DNA of 64,000 bases. It comes from DASUPK01 sp963747425. Lineage in GTDB: Bacteria; Actinomycetota; Thermoleophilia; Solirubrobacterales; 70-9. Shown piece after piece: positions 32,993 through 40,558 of this stretch. The stretch lies in contig CAVVFJ010000016.1 in NCBI GenBank assembly GCA_963747425.1, positions 62,001 through 126,000 on the forward strand. Reading direction: 5' to 3'. The number at the start of each line of letters is the position of its first letter. Position 1 is the first letter of the stretch. The notes below the pieces were generated by a model that saw only the letters and a list, made by a program, of their open reading frames with translations, ran no database searches and was not told the origin of the DNA. A program made the position numbers and the translations under genes.

Positions 32993-33957
32993 AGGCGCTG
33001 GTCACCGGGGCGAAGGGCTTCGCCGGCTCCTGGCTCGCGAAGGCACTGCTCGACTCGGGCGCACAGGTGACCTCGCTCGATCGCGGCGGCAGGGAGCCGA
33101 GCGGGCTGGAGCTGCTGGGCATCGCGGGTGAGGTCCGCGACGTCACCGGCGACCTGCGCGACGGCGACCTCGTTCTGTCGCTGCTCCGCGAGGACTCGAT
33201 CGACACGATCTTCCACCTCGCCGCGCAGGCCATCGTCGGGGACGCGAACGCATCCCCCATCCCCACCTTCGAGGCCAACATCCAGGGCACCTGGGTGGTG
33301 CTCGAGGCCTGCCGCCAGGCCGGAGTCGAGGGCGTGGTGGTTGCCTCCTCCGACAAGGCCTACGGCAGCCACGACGAGCTGCCATACACCGAGGACTCGG
33401 CCCTGCAGCCGACCTACCCCTACGACGTCTCGAAGGCCGCGACCGACCTGATCGCCCGCAGCTACTGGCACACCCACCGGCTGCCGGTGGCCGTCACTCG
33501 AATGGCCAACATCTACGGCGGCAACGACCGCAATTTCTCCCGGCTGATCCCCGAGACGGTCACCGCCGTGCTCGACGGGCGCCGCCCTGTGATCCGATCG
33601 GACGGCTCACCGGAGCGCGACTTCCTCTACGTCGAGGACGCCGCCTCCGCCTATCTGGCGATCGCCGAGGCGCTGGCCGCCGGCCGTGCGGGAGGGGAGG
33701 CGTTCAACGCTGGCTGGGGCCGGCCGCACGCCGTGCGCGAGATCGTCGAGACGATCTGCGAGCTCGGCCCCGGCGAGATCGAGGCCGACTACCGGGGCGC
33801 CGGGAACCCGAGCGGCGAGATCGAGCGCCAGTACCTCGACTCCGCCAAGATCCGCGCGGAGATCGGCTGGGAGCCGAGCGTCGACCTGCGGGAGGGACTC
33901 GGCCGGACGCTCCAGTGGTACCGCGCGCACCCAGAGGTCAGGCCCGCCGCCCCCTGA
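32989..33957 (+). CDS. NAD-dependent sugar epimerase/4,6-dehydratase (RfbG-like)
   Basis: A 322-residue extended SDR: NAD motif LVTGAKGFAGSWLAKALL, FHLAAQAIV, catalytic Tyr/Lys in YPYDVSKAATDL and the downstream ERDFLYVEDAASAYL. Pairing with an RfbF-like cytidylyltransferase suggests a CDP-glucose 4,6-dehydratase or a GDP-mannose dehydratase-type enzyme. It begins TTG inside the preceding stop. It ends 20 bases into the convergent SnoaL-like gene. Confidence 0.86.
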   Translation: MKALVTGAKGFAGSWLAKALLDSGAQVTSLDRGGREPSGLELLGIAGEVRDVTGDLRDGDLVLSLLREDSIDTIFHLAAQAIVGDANASPIPTFEANIQGTWVVLEACRQAGVEGVVVASSDKAYGSHDELPYTEDSALQPTYPYDVSKAATDLIARSYWHTHRLPVAVTRMANIYGGNDRNFSRLIPETVTAVLDGRRPVIRSDGSPERDFLYVEDAASAYLAIAEALAAGRAGGEAFNAGWGRPHAVREIVETICELGPGEIEADYRGAGNPSGEIERQYLDSAKIRAEIGWEPSVDLREGLGRTLQWYRAHPEVRPAAP

Positions 33958-34414
33958 CCAGAGACGCCGCGCGGACCAGCGCCCTCTCCACCCGGGAACC
34001 GCGCGGAGGCAGCAGCCCGAGGTCGCGCATGATCTCCGCACCGTCGTAATAGGAGTCGAGGCGGGCGATCAGGCCCTCCGCATCGAGTGTGGCCACGTCG
34101 ACCCCGCGGCTCGCCACCACCCTGCCGGTCGGCCGCAGGCCCTCGAAGTGTCCGAGGTGGGTCATCACCGAGCGCCACTCGCCTGCGGTGAAGTCATCGC
34201 CGTGGGCGGCACGGACCAGCTCGAAGCGCAGGTCGGGGAAGCCGGCGTGCACGCGGGCGGCATGCTCGCGAATCCCGTCGCGGCCAAGCGCGGTCGCCCC
34301 GGCGCCGTGGTCCTCGTAGATCGCGTCCTGCGCGAAGAAGGACGCAATTGCACCGGCGTCGCGCTCGTTCCAGGCGCCCAGGTAGGCGCGCATCAGCTCC
34401 TCCCTCTCCTCCAC
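33938..34414 (-). CDS. SnoaL-like/NTF2-fold protein
   Basis: A 158-residue cone-shaped NTF2-like protein: REELMRAYLGAWNERDAGAI, then FFAQDAIYEDHGAG, and RVHAGFPDLRFELVRAAH. These serve as polyketide cyclases, isomerases or ligand-binding proteins; no substrate can be assigned. Its 3' end overlaps the dehydratase on the opposite strand by 20 bases. Confidence 0.75.
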   Translation of the reverse strand: MEEREELMRAYLGAWNERDAGAIASFFAQDAIYEDHGAGATALGRDGIREHAARVHAGFPDLRFELVRAAHGDDFTAGEWRSVMTHLGHFEGLRPTGRVVASRGVDVATLDAEGLIARLDSYYDGAEIMRDLGLLPPRGSRVERALVRAASLVRGRRA

Positions 34415-34506
34415 CCCACATATGGTGACGGCTGGTGAGCGCGCCCACGGAACCGCTTTCGCTGCTCGACTGGAAGCAGCGAATCTTCGACCTCTAGGCT
34501 GCGCGG

Positions 34507-35061
34507 ATGCCGACGCCCAGGAAGGTCGCCGCGCTGTTCCGCTTCATCCGCCTCCGCCTCCGCTGCCGGCATTTCGAGGGCCGGCCGTTCTTCGCCGGCC
34601 CGCGCTCGAGGTTCGAGGTCGACCGCAACGCGCGGGTGACCATCGGCAGGCATCTCACCCTGGTCAGCGACTTCGACGGCCGCTTCAACGGCGAGCTGGC
34701 GATCGGGGACCATGTCTGGTTCTCGCCCGGCTGCACTCTTGCCGTGCACGAGAGCGTCTCGATCGGATCGAACTGCGTCTTCGCCGAGTACGTCTCGATC
34801 CACGACAACAACCACGCCGGCGGCGCGCTCATGGAACCGCTGGCGCGACGGGGGTTCGAGACGGCCCCGATCAGGATCGGGCGGAACGTCTGGGTTGGCG
34901 CGAAGGCGACGATCCTGAAGGGCGTGACGATCGGCGACAACGCGATCGTCGGCGCCAATTCCGTGGTCACCCGGGACGTCCCGGCCGGCGCTACGGTCGC
35001 GGGCGCTCCTGCACGTGAGCTCGGCCCAGCGCGAACTCGACCAGACGCCCTAACGGCCTGA
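34507..35061 (+). CDS. Hexapeptide-repeat acyltransferase (LbH)
   Basis: A 184-residue left-handed beta-helix O- or N-acetyltransferase: IGRHLTLVSDF, ISIGSNCVFAEYVSIHDNNH, then RIGRNVWVGAKATILKGVTI and the C-terminal VTRDVPAGATVAGAPA typical of the maltose/galactoside acetyltransferase group. It probably acetylates a sugar of the polysaccharide. Its last 71 bases overlap the convergent 122-residue protein gene. Confidence 0.85.
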   Translation: MPTPRKVAALFRFIRLRLRCRHFEGRPFFAGPRSRFEVDRNARVTIGRHLTLVSDFDGRFNGELAIGDHVWFSPGCTLAVHESVSIGSNCVFAEYVSIHDNNHAGGALMEPLARRGFETAPIRIGRNVWVGAKATILKGVTIGDNAIVGANSVVTRDVPAGATVAGAPARELGPARTRPDALTA

Positions 35062-35359
35062 ACGGAAGCAGCGTCGTGGTGACGCTGCCGCCGAACTCGG
35101 CGAAGTCGAGCTTGTGGAGCAGCTCCCCGGCTTCCTCCCGCTCCCTGGTCGTGAGCCTCGAGGGACGGGCTCGCGACTTCCGGATCAGCTCACGGAGCCT
35201 GCGCCGCTCGTCGGGCTCGAGCCGCCGCCAGTGGCGATTCGCCAGCCATGCGACCTCGACCGCCGCGATGAACCAGAGGCGTTCAGCCAGCCAGCGGCTG
35301 CGCGCAGCGGCGCGCCTGCCGCTCCAGGCGATCAGCCGGTTGATGCCGCGAAAGATCAT
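34991..35359 (-). CDS. Hypothetical basic 122-residue protein
   Basis: Not recognised. An Arg-rich N-terminal half (RRAAARSRWLAERLWF), a long helix LEPDERRRLRELIRKSRARP, then SRLTTREREEAGELLHKLDF and a hydrophobic tail TTTLLPFRPLGRLVEFA. Its ATG forms an ATGA-type 4-base overlap with the downstream end of the esterase gene, which supports translation. It overlaps the convergent acyltransferase by 71 bases. Confidence 0.6.
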   Translation of the reverse strand: MIFRGINRLIAWSGRRAAARSRWLAERLWFIAAVEVAWLANRHWRRLEPDERRRLRELIRKSRARPSRLTTREREEAGELLHKLDFAEFGGSVTTTLLPFRPLGRLVEFALGRAHVQERPRP

Positions 35360-36348
35360 CGCCCCTGAGGGCTACCCCGAATGGTGCCGCGCACGCGCGC
35401 CCGGTGCCCGATTCCGGGATGCGGCAGGACGCGCATCAGATAGTCCAGGGTCTCGGCGAGGTCGTGCTTCGCGTAGACGGCCGCGTGGGTGCCGGGCCGG
35501 TCCACGAATAGATGGGGAATGCCGAGCTCGTTCAGCCGGCGATCGAGGCTGAGGTTCATCTGCTCGATGCCCGCCTCGAACGGATCCGGGCCTCCGCCAT
35601 ACGCCCCGCCCAGCTGCCCGTTCCCGGTGAAGAGCAGCACCCGCGTGTACCCGAGCAGGGGCGCGAGGTCCCATGGGTTGTGCGCGCGCCACCGTGACTC
35701 CTGCGTCTCGCGTGGGCCCCAGACGGCCGGGTTGCCCGCCGGCGTTCGCTGTTTGTCGAACAACGACAACCGGAACGGCTGATAGTTCGAGTCGACCGAG
35801 CCCGAGAAGCTCGCCGCGACTGAGAACAGCCCCGGGTGCCGCGCAGCGTAGCTGAGGGCACCGAAGCCGCCCATCGAGTACCCGGCGACCGCTCGCGCCC
35901 GGAAGACGGCCTTGGTGCGGAAGCGGGAGTCGATCCAGGGGATCAGCTCACCCGTGTGGTAGCTCTCCCACATCGGCGGCCCTTCGCTGCCGTCGTTCCA
36001 CCAGTCCGAGTAGAACCCGTAGGGGCCCCCATCGGGCGTGACGACGATCAGCGGGAGCCGCTTCGTCAGGTTCAGCGCCGTCTTCGTCCAGCTTCCGTAG
36101 TTGCCGTTGGCGCCATGCAGCAGAAAGAGGACGGGGTAGCGCCGCTTGTCGTTTCGGTAGCCGTGGGGCAGGAGGACCCTGACCCGGGTCGGCTCGCTGA
36201 GGGCCGGCGTCGAAAGGGCGAACTCGAGCAGCCGTGGCTGTAGGCGCTGGGCGCTCTGCACGACCAGCGCGTCCGCCGACGCGGCCGCCAGGGACATGAC
36301 AGACAGCGCGAAGACGAGTATGGACGCGAGGCGGCGGGCTCGGTTCAT
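35356..36348 (-). CDS. Secreted esterase (esterase D/antigen 85-like)
   Basis: A 330-residue exported alpha/beta hydrolase: signal ASILVFALSVMSLAAASADA, then VRVLLPHGYRNDKRRYPVLF, oxyanion region FLLHGANGNYGSW, the nucleophile GYSMGGFGA, and a C-terminal His in RPGTHAAVYAKHD. This resembles esterase D and mycolyltransferase folds. It may deacylate or acyl-modify surface glycans. Transcribed ahead of the 122-residue gene. Confidence 0.85.
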   Translation of the reverse strand: MNRARRLASILVFALSVMSLAAASADALVVQSAQRLQPRLLEFALSTPALSEPTRVRVLLPHGYRNDKRRYPVLFLLHGANGNYGSWTKTALNLTKRLPLIVVTPDGGPYGFYSDWWNDGSEGPPMWESYHTGELIPWIDSRFRTKAVFRARAVAGYSMGGFGALSYAARHPGLFSVAASFSGSVDSNYQPFRLSLFDKQRTPAGNPAVWGPRETQESRWRAHNPWDLAPLLGYTRVLLFTGNGQLGGAYGGGPDPFEAGIEQMNLSLDRRLNELGIPHLFVDRPGTHAAVYAKHDLAETLDYLMRVLPHPGIGHRARVRGTIRGSPQGR

Positions 36349-36380
36349 GCAGGGATGGAACAGGACGGGGAAGCGAAGAG

Positions 36381-36453
36381 AGCGGATGACGGGACTTGAA
36401 CCCGCTACCTCCAGCTTGGGAAGCTGGCGCTCTACCAGGTGAGCTACATCCGC
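36381..36453 (-). tRNA. tRNA-Gly (CCC anticodon)
   Basis: On the minus strand GCGGATG pairs with CATCCGC. The anticodon arm CCAGC-TTCCCAA-GCTGG reads CCC; the T arm is GCGGG-TTCAAGT-CCCGT and the D arm GCTCACCTGGTAGAGC. No CCA encoded. Confidence 0.95.
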
Positions 36454-36502
36454 GCTGCCGACATTCTAAGGTCGGCTGCGGTGGCTCACTAGCCTTCCCG
36501 GA

Positions 36503-37027
36503 GTGAGCTCGAAGTCATTCGCGGTGGTGATCGCCGTCCTGGCGGTGATCGGCCTGCTGGGGTTCGGCCTGCTCAGCAAGGGCGAGGCATCGCTGTCCCT
36601 TGGAGAGACCGCGCCCGACAAGGAGCTTCAGACACTCGACGGATCCGGGAGCGGGCAGATCGCGGACTATCGGGGCAAGTGGGTGTTCGTCAACTTCTGG
36701 GCCTCCTGGTGCGAGCCCTGCAAGGCCGAGGCACCCGTCCTCGAGAGCTTCCAGAGAGCGCACCAGGCGCAGGGCTTCACGGTGCTCGGCATCGACCTCT
36801 ACGACTCGACCGAGGACGCGCTCAGCTTCGTCCACCGCTATGGGCTCACCTACCCGCAGCTGCACGAGTCGGGCGGCGACGATCGCAAGGAGGCCTACGG
36901 GATGACGGGCTTCCCCGAGTCCTTCCTGATCGACCCGCAGGGCAAGATCGCGCTGATCCGGCGCGGGCCCGTCAACCAGAGCTATCTGGACCAGATGGTC
37001 GTGCCGCTGATCCAGGCCCGGTCGTGA
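36503..37027 (+). CDS. TlpA/CcmG-like thiol-disulfide oxidoreductase
   Basis: A 174-residue membrane-anchored thioredoxin: TM helix VVIAVLAVIGLLGFGLLS, then APDKELQTLDGSG, the active site FWASWCEPCKAEAP, and the cis-Pro region TGFPESFLIDPQG. It reduces apocytochrome or CcmH thiols. GTG start. Its stop overlaps the CcmH GTG (GTGA), marking a two-gene cytochrome c maturation operon separated from ccmE-ccmF by about 7 kb. Confidence 0.9.
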   Translation: MSSKSFAVVIAVLAVIGLLGFGLLSKGEASLSLGETAPDKELQTLDGSGSGQIADYRGKWVFVNFWASWCEPCKAEAPVLESFQRAHQAQGFTVLGIDLYDSTEDALSFVHRYGLTYPQLHESGGDDRKEAYGMTGFPESFLIDPQGKIALIRRGPVNQSYLDQMVVPLIQARS

Positions 37028-37497
37028 ACCGCCGGCTTCGGCTCGCCCTCGCGCCCTTCGCGCTCGCGGCCGTGCTGGCGCTGGGCTCCCTGGCACCGAC
37101 GGCCTCCGCTGCGACGCCGCGGACCAACCTGCCGGACGTCGAGGACGAGGTGATGTGCACGATCTGCGGAACGCTGCTCGCGGAGTCCGACTCCCCTCAG
37201 GCCGATCGCGAGCGCGCCCTGATCCGCAGGCTGATCGACCGGGGCGAGACCAAGGACGAGATCAAGGACGCGCTCGTGGCGCAGTACGGACCGCGGGTCC
37301 TCGCCACTCCGAGCGGCCACGGGTTCGATCTCGCGGCCTGGATCGTCCCGGGGCTGCTGATCGCGCTGGCCATCGCCGGACTGGCGGTCGGAGCAACCCG
37401 GCTCGCGCGCCGGTCCGGCCCCCCCGACCCACCGGCGCCGCTCGATCCCGGCGACGAGGCCAGGCTCGAGCGGGACATCTCCTCCTACGACCTCTGA
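37024..37497 (+). CDS. ccmH: CcmH/CycL-type apocytochrome thiol reductase
   Basis: A 157-residue protein with a signal or TM N-terminus, the CcmH redox motif VEDEVMCTICGTLLAESDS (CxxC as CTIC), the helical ERALIRRLIDRGETKDEI segment, AQYGPRVLA, and a C-terminal TM helix WIVPGLLIALAIAGLAVGA. It works with the TlpA-like protein encoded just upstream to keep apocytochrome CxxCH reduced for CcmF. Confidence 0.92.
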   Translation: MNRRLRLALAPFALAAVLALGSLAPTASAATPRTNLPDVEDEVMCTICGTLLAESDSPQADRERALIRRLIDRGETKDEIKDALVAQYGPRVLATPSGHGFDLAAWIVPGLLIALAIAGLAVGATRLARRSGPPDPPAPLDPGDEARLERDISSYDL

Positions 37498-37513
37498 CCG
37501 CCCGCGCCCGAGC

Positions 37514-38782
37514 TCAGTCGCCGAGCAGAACGTCGAGGAAACGCGTCGAGAAACTCTCCGCTGCGTCGGCGTCGAACAGCTCCGGCCCGGAGCGCAGGGT
37601 GACGAACAACCCCTTCTCCGAAGCGGCGACGCCGAGCGCCAGCCCCGAGGGCATCCGCACCGGCGGCGAGAACCAGAGCGCCTCCACAGGTAGGTCGGAG
37701 CCAAGGCGTGCCGGCAGCTCGGGCCGGCCGACGTTGGAGAGCACCGCGGTCTCGGCGGGCGCATCCGAGGGGGCGGGCAGCAGCGGCCCAAGAAGCCGCC
37801 GCACCCACACGGGGATGACGCCTCCGGAGGCGAGCATCTCAGCGAAGTCCTGCGCCTTGAGCCGCCGGGTGCGCTCGGCCACAGCCTGCTGTGCCGTATC
37901 GAGATCCGTCTGAGCGTCCGCCGGAATCGAGACGGCGAGCGTCGCCGCCAGATTGGCGATCAGCTCCCCAGACCACTCGGGCGGCCGGATGTTGACCGGC
38001 GCGGTCAGCGCGATCGGTCCGGGCGCCCGCCCGTGCTCGCCGTTCCAGCTCCGCACCGCGACCGCGAGCGCCGCGAGCAGCAGATCGTTGAAGGTCGCGG
38101 GCGCTCTGCGGCGAGCCCTCGCCTGCTCGAGGTGCTCGGGCCACAACCGGAGGAGATGGAGACCGCCGGCGCCTTCTGAACGCTCCCCCACGGGGACGAT
38201 CCGGACCGCTGGCGCCGAATCACCGTCGCGATCCGCCGAGCGCTCCCGCAGTCGCCTGAGCCGGTCGGAGACGGTTCGGCGGCCGGCGAACTCGCGCAGG
38301 TCCCGCATGCGGAGCGGGTCGACGTCCGGGATCGGGTCGGACTCCCCGGCGTAGGCGCGAAGGATCGAGGCCAGCAGCCGGAACGCGCCGATCCCGTCCC
38401 CCACCCCATGGTTCAGATTGAGGATCAGGGCGTCTCGACCCGGGCAGCGGACGAGCGCCAGCGTGAAGGGCGGCGGGTCCTGCAGCGACGGCGTCGACGA
38501 GAGCACGAGCTCGCGGAGCCGGTTGAGCTCGGCTTCCAGCGCGCAATCGCGAACGTCCACCTCCGCCTGAACGGTGTCGGCGATCTCCCAATCGCCTTCT
38601 CCGGATAGGGACGCCCGCGCCATCGGATGGCGCTCGATCGCCCGGCCCAGAGCGGATTGGAGGCGCTCGGCATCCAGCCTCCCCGCAACCCAGACCTCGG
38701 CGTGGACGCTCCAGGGCTCCCCTGGGCGGTCGAGACGAAGGAAGAGCTCGTCCTCCTCGGTTACCCGCGCGCGAGCCGCCAC
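37514..38782 (-). CDS. Condensation-domain/WES-like acyltransferase
   Basis: A 422-residue protein of the chloramphenicol-acetyltransferase-like condensation superfamily (PapA/wax ester synthase group). The catalytic motif usually HHxxxDG reads LNHGVGDGIGAF, with the second His and the DG kept and the first replaced by Asn. The structural motif near the C-terminus is VEALWFSPPVRMPSGLALGV. It probably transfers an acyl group to a hydroxyl on a lipid or glycan. GTG 38782 has GGAGG nine bases upstream. Divergent from a glycosyltransferase. Confidence 0.7.
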   Translation of the reverse strand: MAARARVTEEDELFLRLDRPGEPWSVHAEVWVAGRLDAERLQSALGRAIERHPMARASLSGEGDWEIADTVQAEVDVRDCALEAELNRLRELVLSSTPSLQDPPPFTLALVRCPGRDALILNLNHGVGDGIGAFRLLASILRAYAGESDPIPDVDPLRMRDLREFAGRRTVSDRLRRLRERSADRDGDSAPAVRIVPVGERSEGAGGLHLLRLWPEHLEQARARRRAPATFNDLLLAALAVAVRSWNGEHGRAPGPIALTAPVNIRPPEWSGELIANLAATLAVSIPADAQTDLDTAQQAVAERTRRLKAQDFAEMLASGGVIPVWVRRLLGPLLPAPSDAPAETAVLSNVGRPELPARLGSDLPVEALWFSPPVRMPSGLALGVAASEKGLFVTLRSGPELFDADAAESFSTRFLDVLLGD

Positions 38783-38822
38783 TGCGCCGATCCTCCCAGG
38801 ACCGTTGCTAACTTGCGCCGCC

Positions 38823-39770
38823 GTGAGCAGCTCAACCGGACCAGGGACGGACCCGAGCTTCTCCGTGGTCATCCCTACGCAGGGGCGCCCGCGGACGCTG
38901 GAGAGGACCCTTGGCTTCGTTCTCCGTTGCGATCCGCCCCCACAGGAGGTCGTCGTCGTGGACGGCGACGGCACCAGCAAGCACGTCGTCGAGGCGGCGC
39001 GCTCCAACGGCGGTCCCGCGATCCAGCACCTGACCGGCGGTCAGCCGCGCTCCCGCAACCGCAACCTGGGCGCGGAGCACTCCTCGGGCGACGTCGTGGT
39101 CTTCCTCGACGACGACGCCAGAGCCCTGCCGTCGTTGTTCGCGGCTCTCGCCCGCGCGTATGCCGACCCTGGCGTGGTCGGCGCGACGGGTCGCGTGATC
39201 GAGCCCGGCCGGCGCAGGTTCGGCGGAGTCTCCTCCCGGATCAGGCGGGCTCTCTTCCCGGGCGGGCTGGACGGGACGATGACCAGCTTCGGCTACCCGC
39301 GCCGGATCGTGGAGCCCGAGCGTGAATGGGACGTCGAGTGGATGCAGGGCTGCCTGATGAGCGCCCGCCGCGACGCCGCCATCCAGACGCGCCTCGACGA
39401 GAGGATGCCGAGCGCGATGGACGGCGAGGACGAGGACTTCGCCTACCGCCTATCCCGGCTCGGGCGCATCCGCTACGTGCCGAGCGCGATGGTGATCCAC
39501 GAGCTGATGGGACTGGCCGAGAAACACCGCGACCAGCGGCGCTTCGATCGCGACGTCGTCGTCTCCCGTACCTACCTGCTCCGCAAGAACTTCCAGATCA
39601 CCCCGCTGGTGGCCGCGCGCTTTGCGGGGCTGCTGGCGGTGCTGATCGGCCACCGGGCCTTGAACCGTGAGTGGAATGGCGTGCGCGGCCTGATCGACGG
39701 GATCCAGGCGGTCTGGCGCGAGCGCCACACGCCGCTCGACCAGTTCATCGCTGCCTGCCGCGTCGCCTAG
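38823..39770 (+). CDS. Family 2 glycosyltransferase
   Basis: A 315-residue GT-A enzyme: FSVVIPTQGRPRTLERTLGF start, nucleotide Asp in VVVVDGDG, DxD motif FLDDDARALP, and an acceptor ED motif DGEDEDFAYRLSRLG. The C-terminal part has aromatic and basic residues but no TM helices. GTG start 41 bp from the divergent acyltransferase. It adds one sugar in the cluster's repeat unit. Confidence 0.85.
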   Translation: MSSSTGPGTDPSFSVVIPTQGRPRTLERTLGFVLRCDPPPQEVVVVDGDGTSKHVVEAARSNGGPAIQHLTGGQPRSRNRNLGAEHSSGDVVVFLDDDARALPSLFAALARAYADPGVVGATGRVIEPGRRRFGGVSSRIRRALFPGGLDGTMTSFGYPRRIVEPEREWDVEWMQGCLMSARRDAAIQTRLDERMPSAMDGEDEDFAYRLSRLGRIRYVPSAMVIHELMGLAEKHRDQRRFDRDVVVSRTYLLRKNFQITPLVAARFAGLLAVLIGHRALNREWNGVRGLIDGIQAVWRERHTPLDQFIAACRVA

Positions 39771-39778
39771 CGCGACAG

Positions 39779-40405
39779 CTACATCTCGAGGATGTGGCCG
39801 CTGGCGAGGATCTCCGCGCCCTTGCCCTCGACGATCGTCGCCTTGGGGCCGATCGCGAGGCTGCCGGGCGGCATGTCCTGCGTGACCATCGCGTGCGCGC
39901 CGACCACGCAGCCTTCGCCGATCGTCAGGTCGCCGATCACCGAGGCGTTCATGAAGACGACGACCCCGTCGCCGATCACCGGTCCGTGCTCGTCGCCCGG
40001 CTGCGCGCCGAAGTTGGTCATATGGGCGATCCGGCATCTCGCTCCGACCGTGACCCCGGGCGCCATCGAGATCGTGTGGGGGTGCGGCAGGAAGAGCCCG
40101 GGCCCGATCTCGCAGCGGTAGGCGAGATCCATCGAGTGCTTCCAGATCAGGATGTTCCGCCAGAGCCAGTGCAGCCACGGCGGTGAGCCGTTCGTGAGCC
40201 GGAGCAGCACGACGGCGTGCAGCGAGGGATTGATCAGCAGGCGCGGCAGGAAGAGGATCCGCCGCTTCAGGGAGCTGGAGTCGCCGCGCAACCGCGAGAA
40301 GGCGCGGTAGTCCTCCCGCATCAGAGCCCACATCCCGAGGCGGGGCGGGCTCGCGGGCTGGGCGCCGTTGGTCGTGGCGACCGGCTGCTCGATGGCCTCC
40401 TCCAT
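39779..40405 (-). CDS. Serine-acetyltransferase-like hexapeptide transferase
   Basis: A 208-residue protein with an N-terminal helical domain (MREDYRAFSRL, LRLTNGSPPWLHWLWRNI) and a left-handed beta-helix including GPGLFLPHPHTISMAPGV, MTNFGAQPG and IGDGVVVFMNASVIGDLTIG. The order is that of CysE-type enzymes, but genomic context with glycosyltransferases suggests a sugar O-acetyltransferase. Its 3' end is 8 bases from the GT2 stop (convergent). Confidence 0.8.
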   Translation of the reverse strand: MEEAIEQPVATTNGAQPASPPRLGMWALMREDYRAFSRLRGDSSSLKRRILFLPRLLINPSLHAVVLLRLTNGSPPWLHWLWRNILIWKHSMDLAYRCEIGPGLFLPHPHTISMAPGVTVGARCRIAHMTNFGAQPGDEHGPVIGDGVVVFMNASVIGDLTIGEGCVVGAHAMVTQDMPPGSLAIGPKATIVEGKGAEILASGHILEM

Positions 40406-40558
40406 GACGGGGCGAGGGTACCTGAGGCGTGGGAACCCCGATGCACCTCACCGGCGCCCCGCTTCGGACCACCGGATACCTTCCGGCGAATCGCGGGCGA
40501 ATCACCCAACGAACAGGCGGGGTCCGGTGCAGCGCGGCGAATAGCCGTCAACACCTCG

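Noticed and set aside
40217..40558. Extending the flippase gene upstream to an ATG at 40217
   Set aside because: The extension is antisense to the conserved CysE-like acyltransferase and reads as charged low-complexity sequence; the start is between 40500 and 40559.
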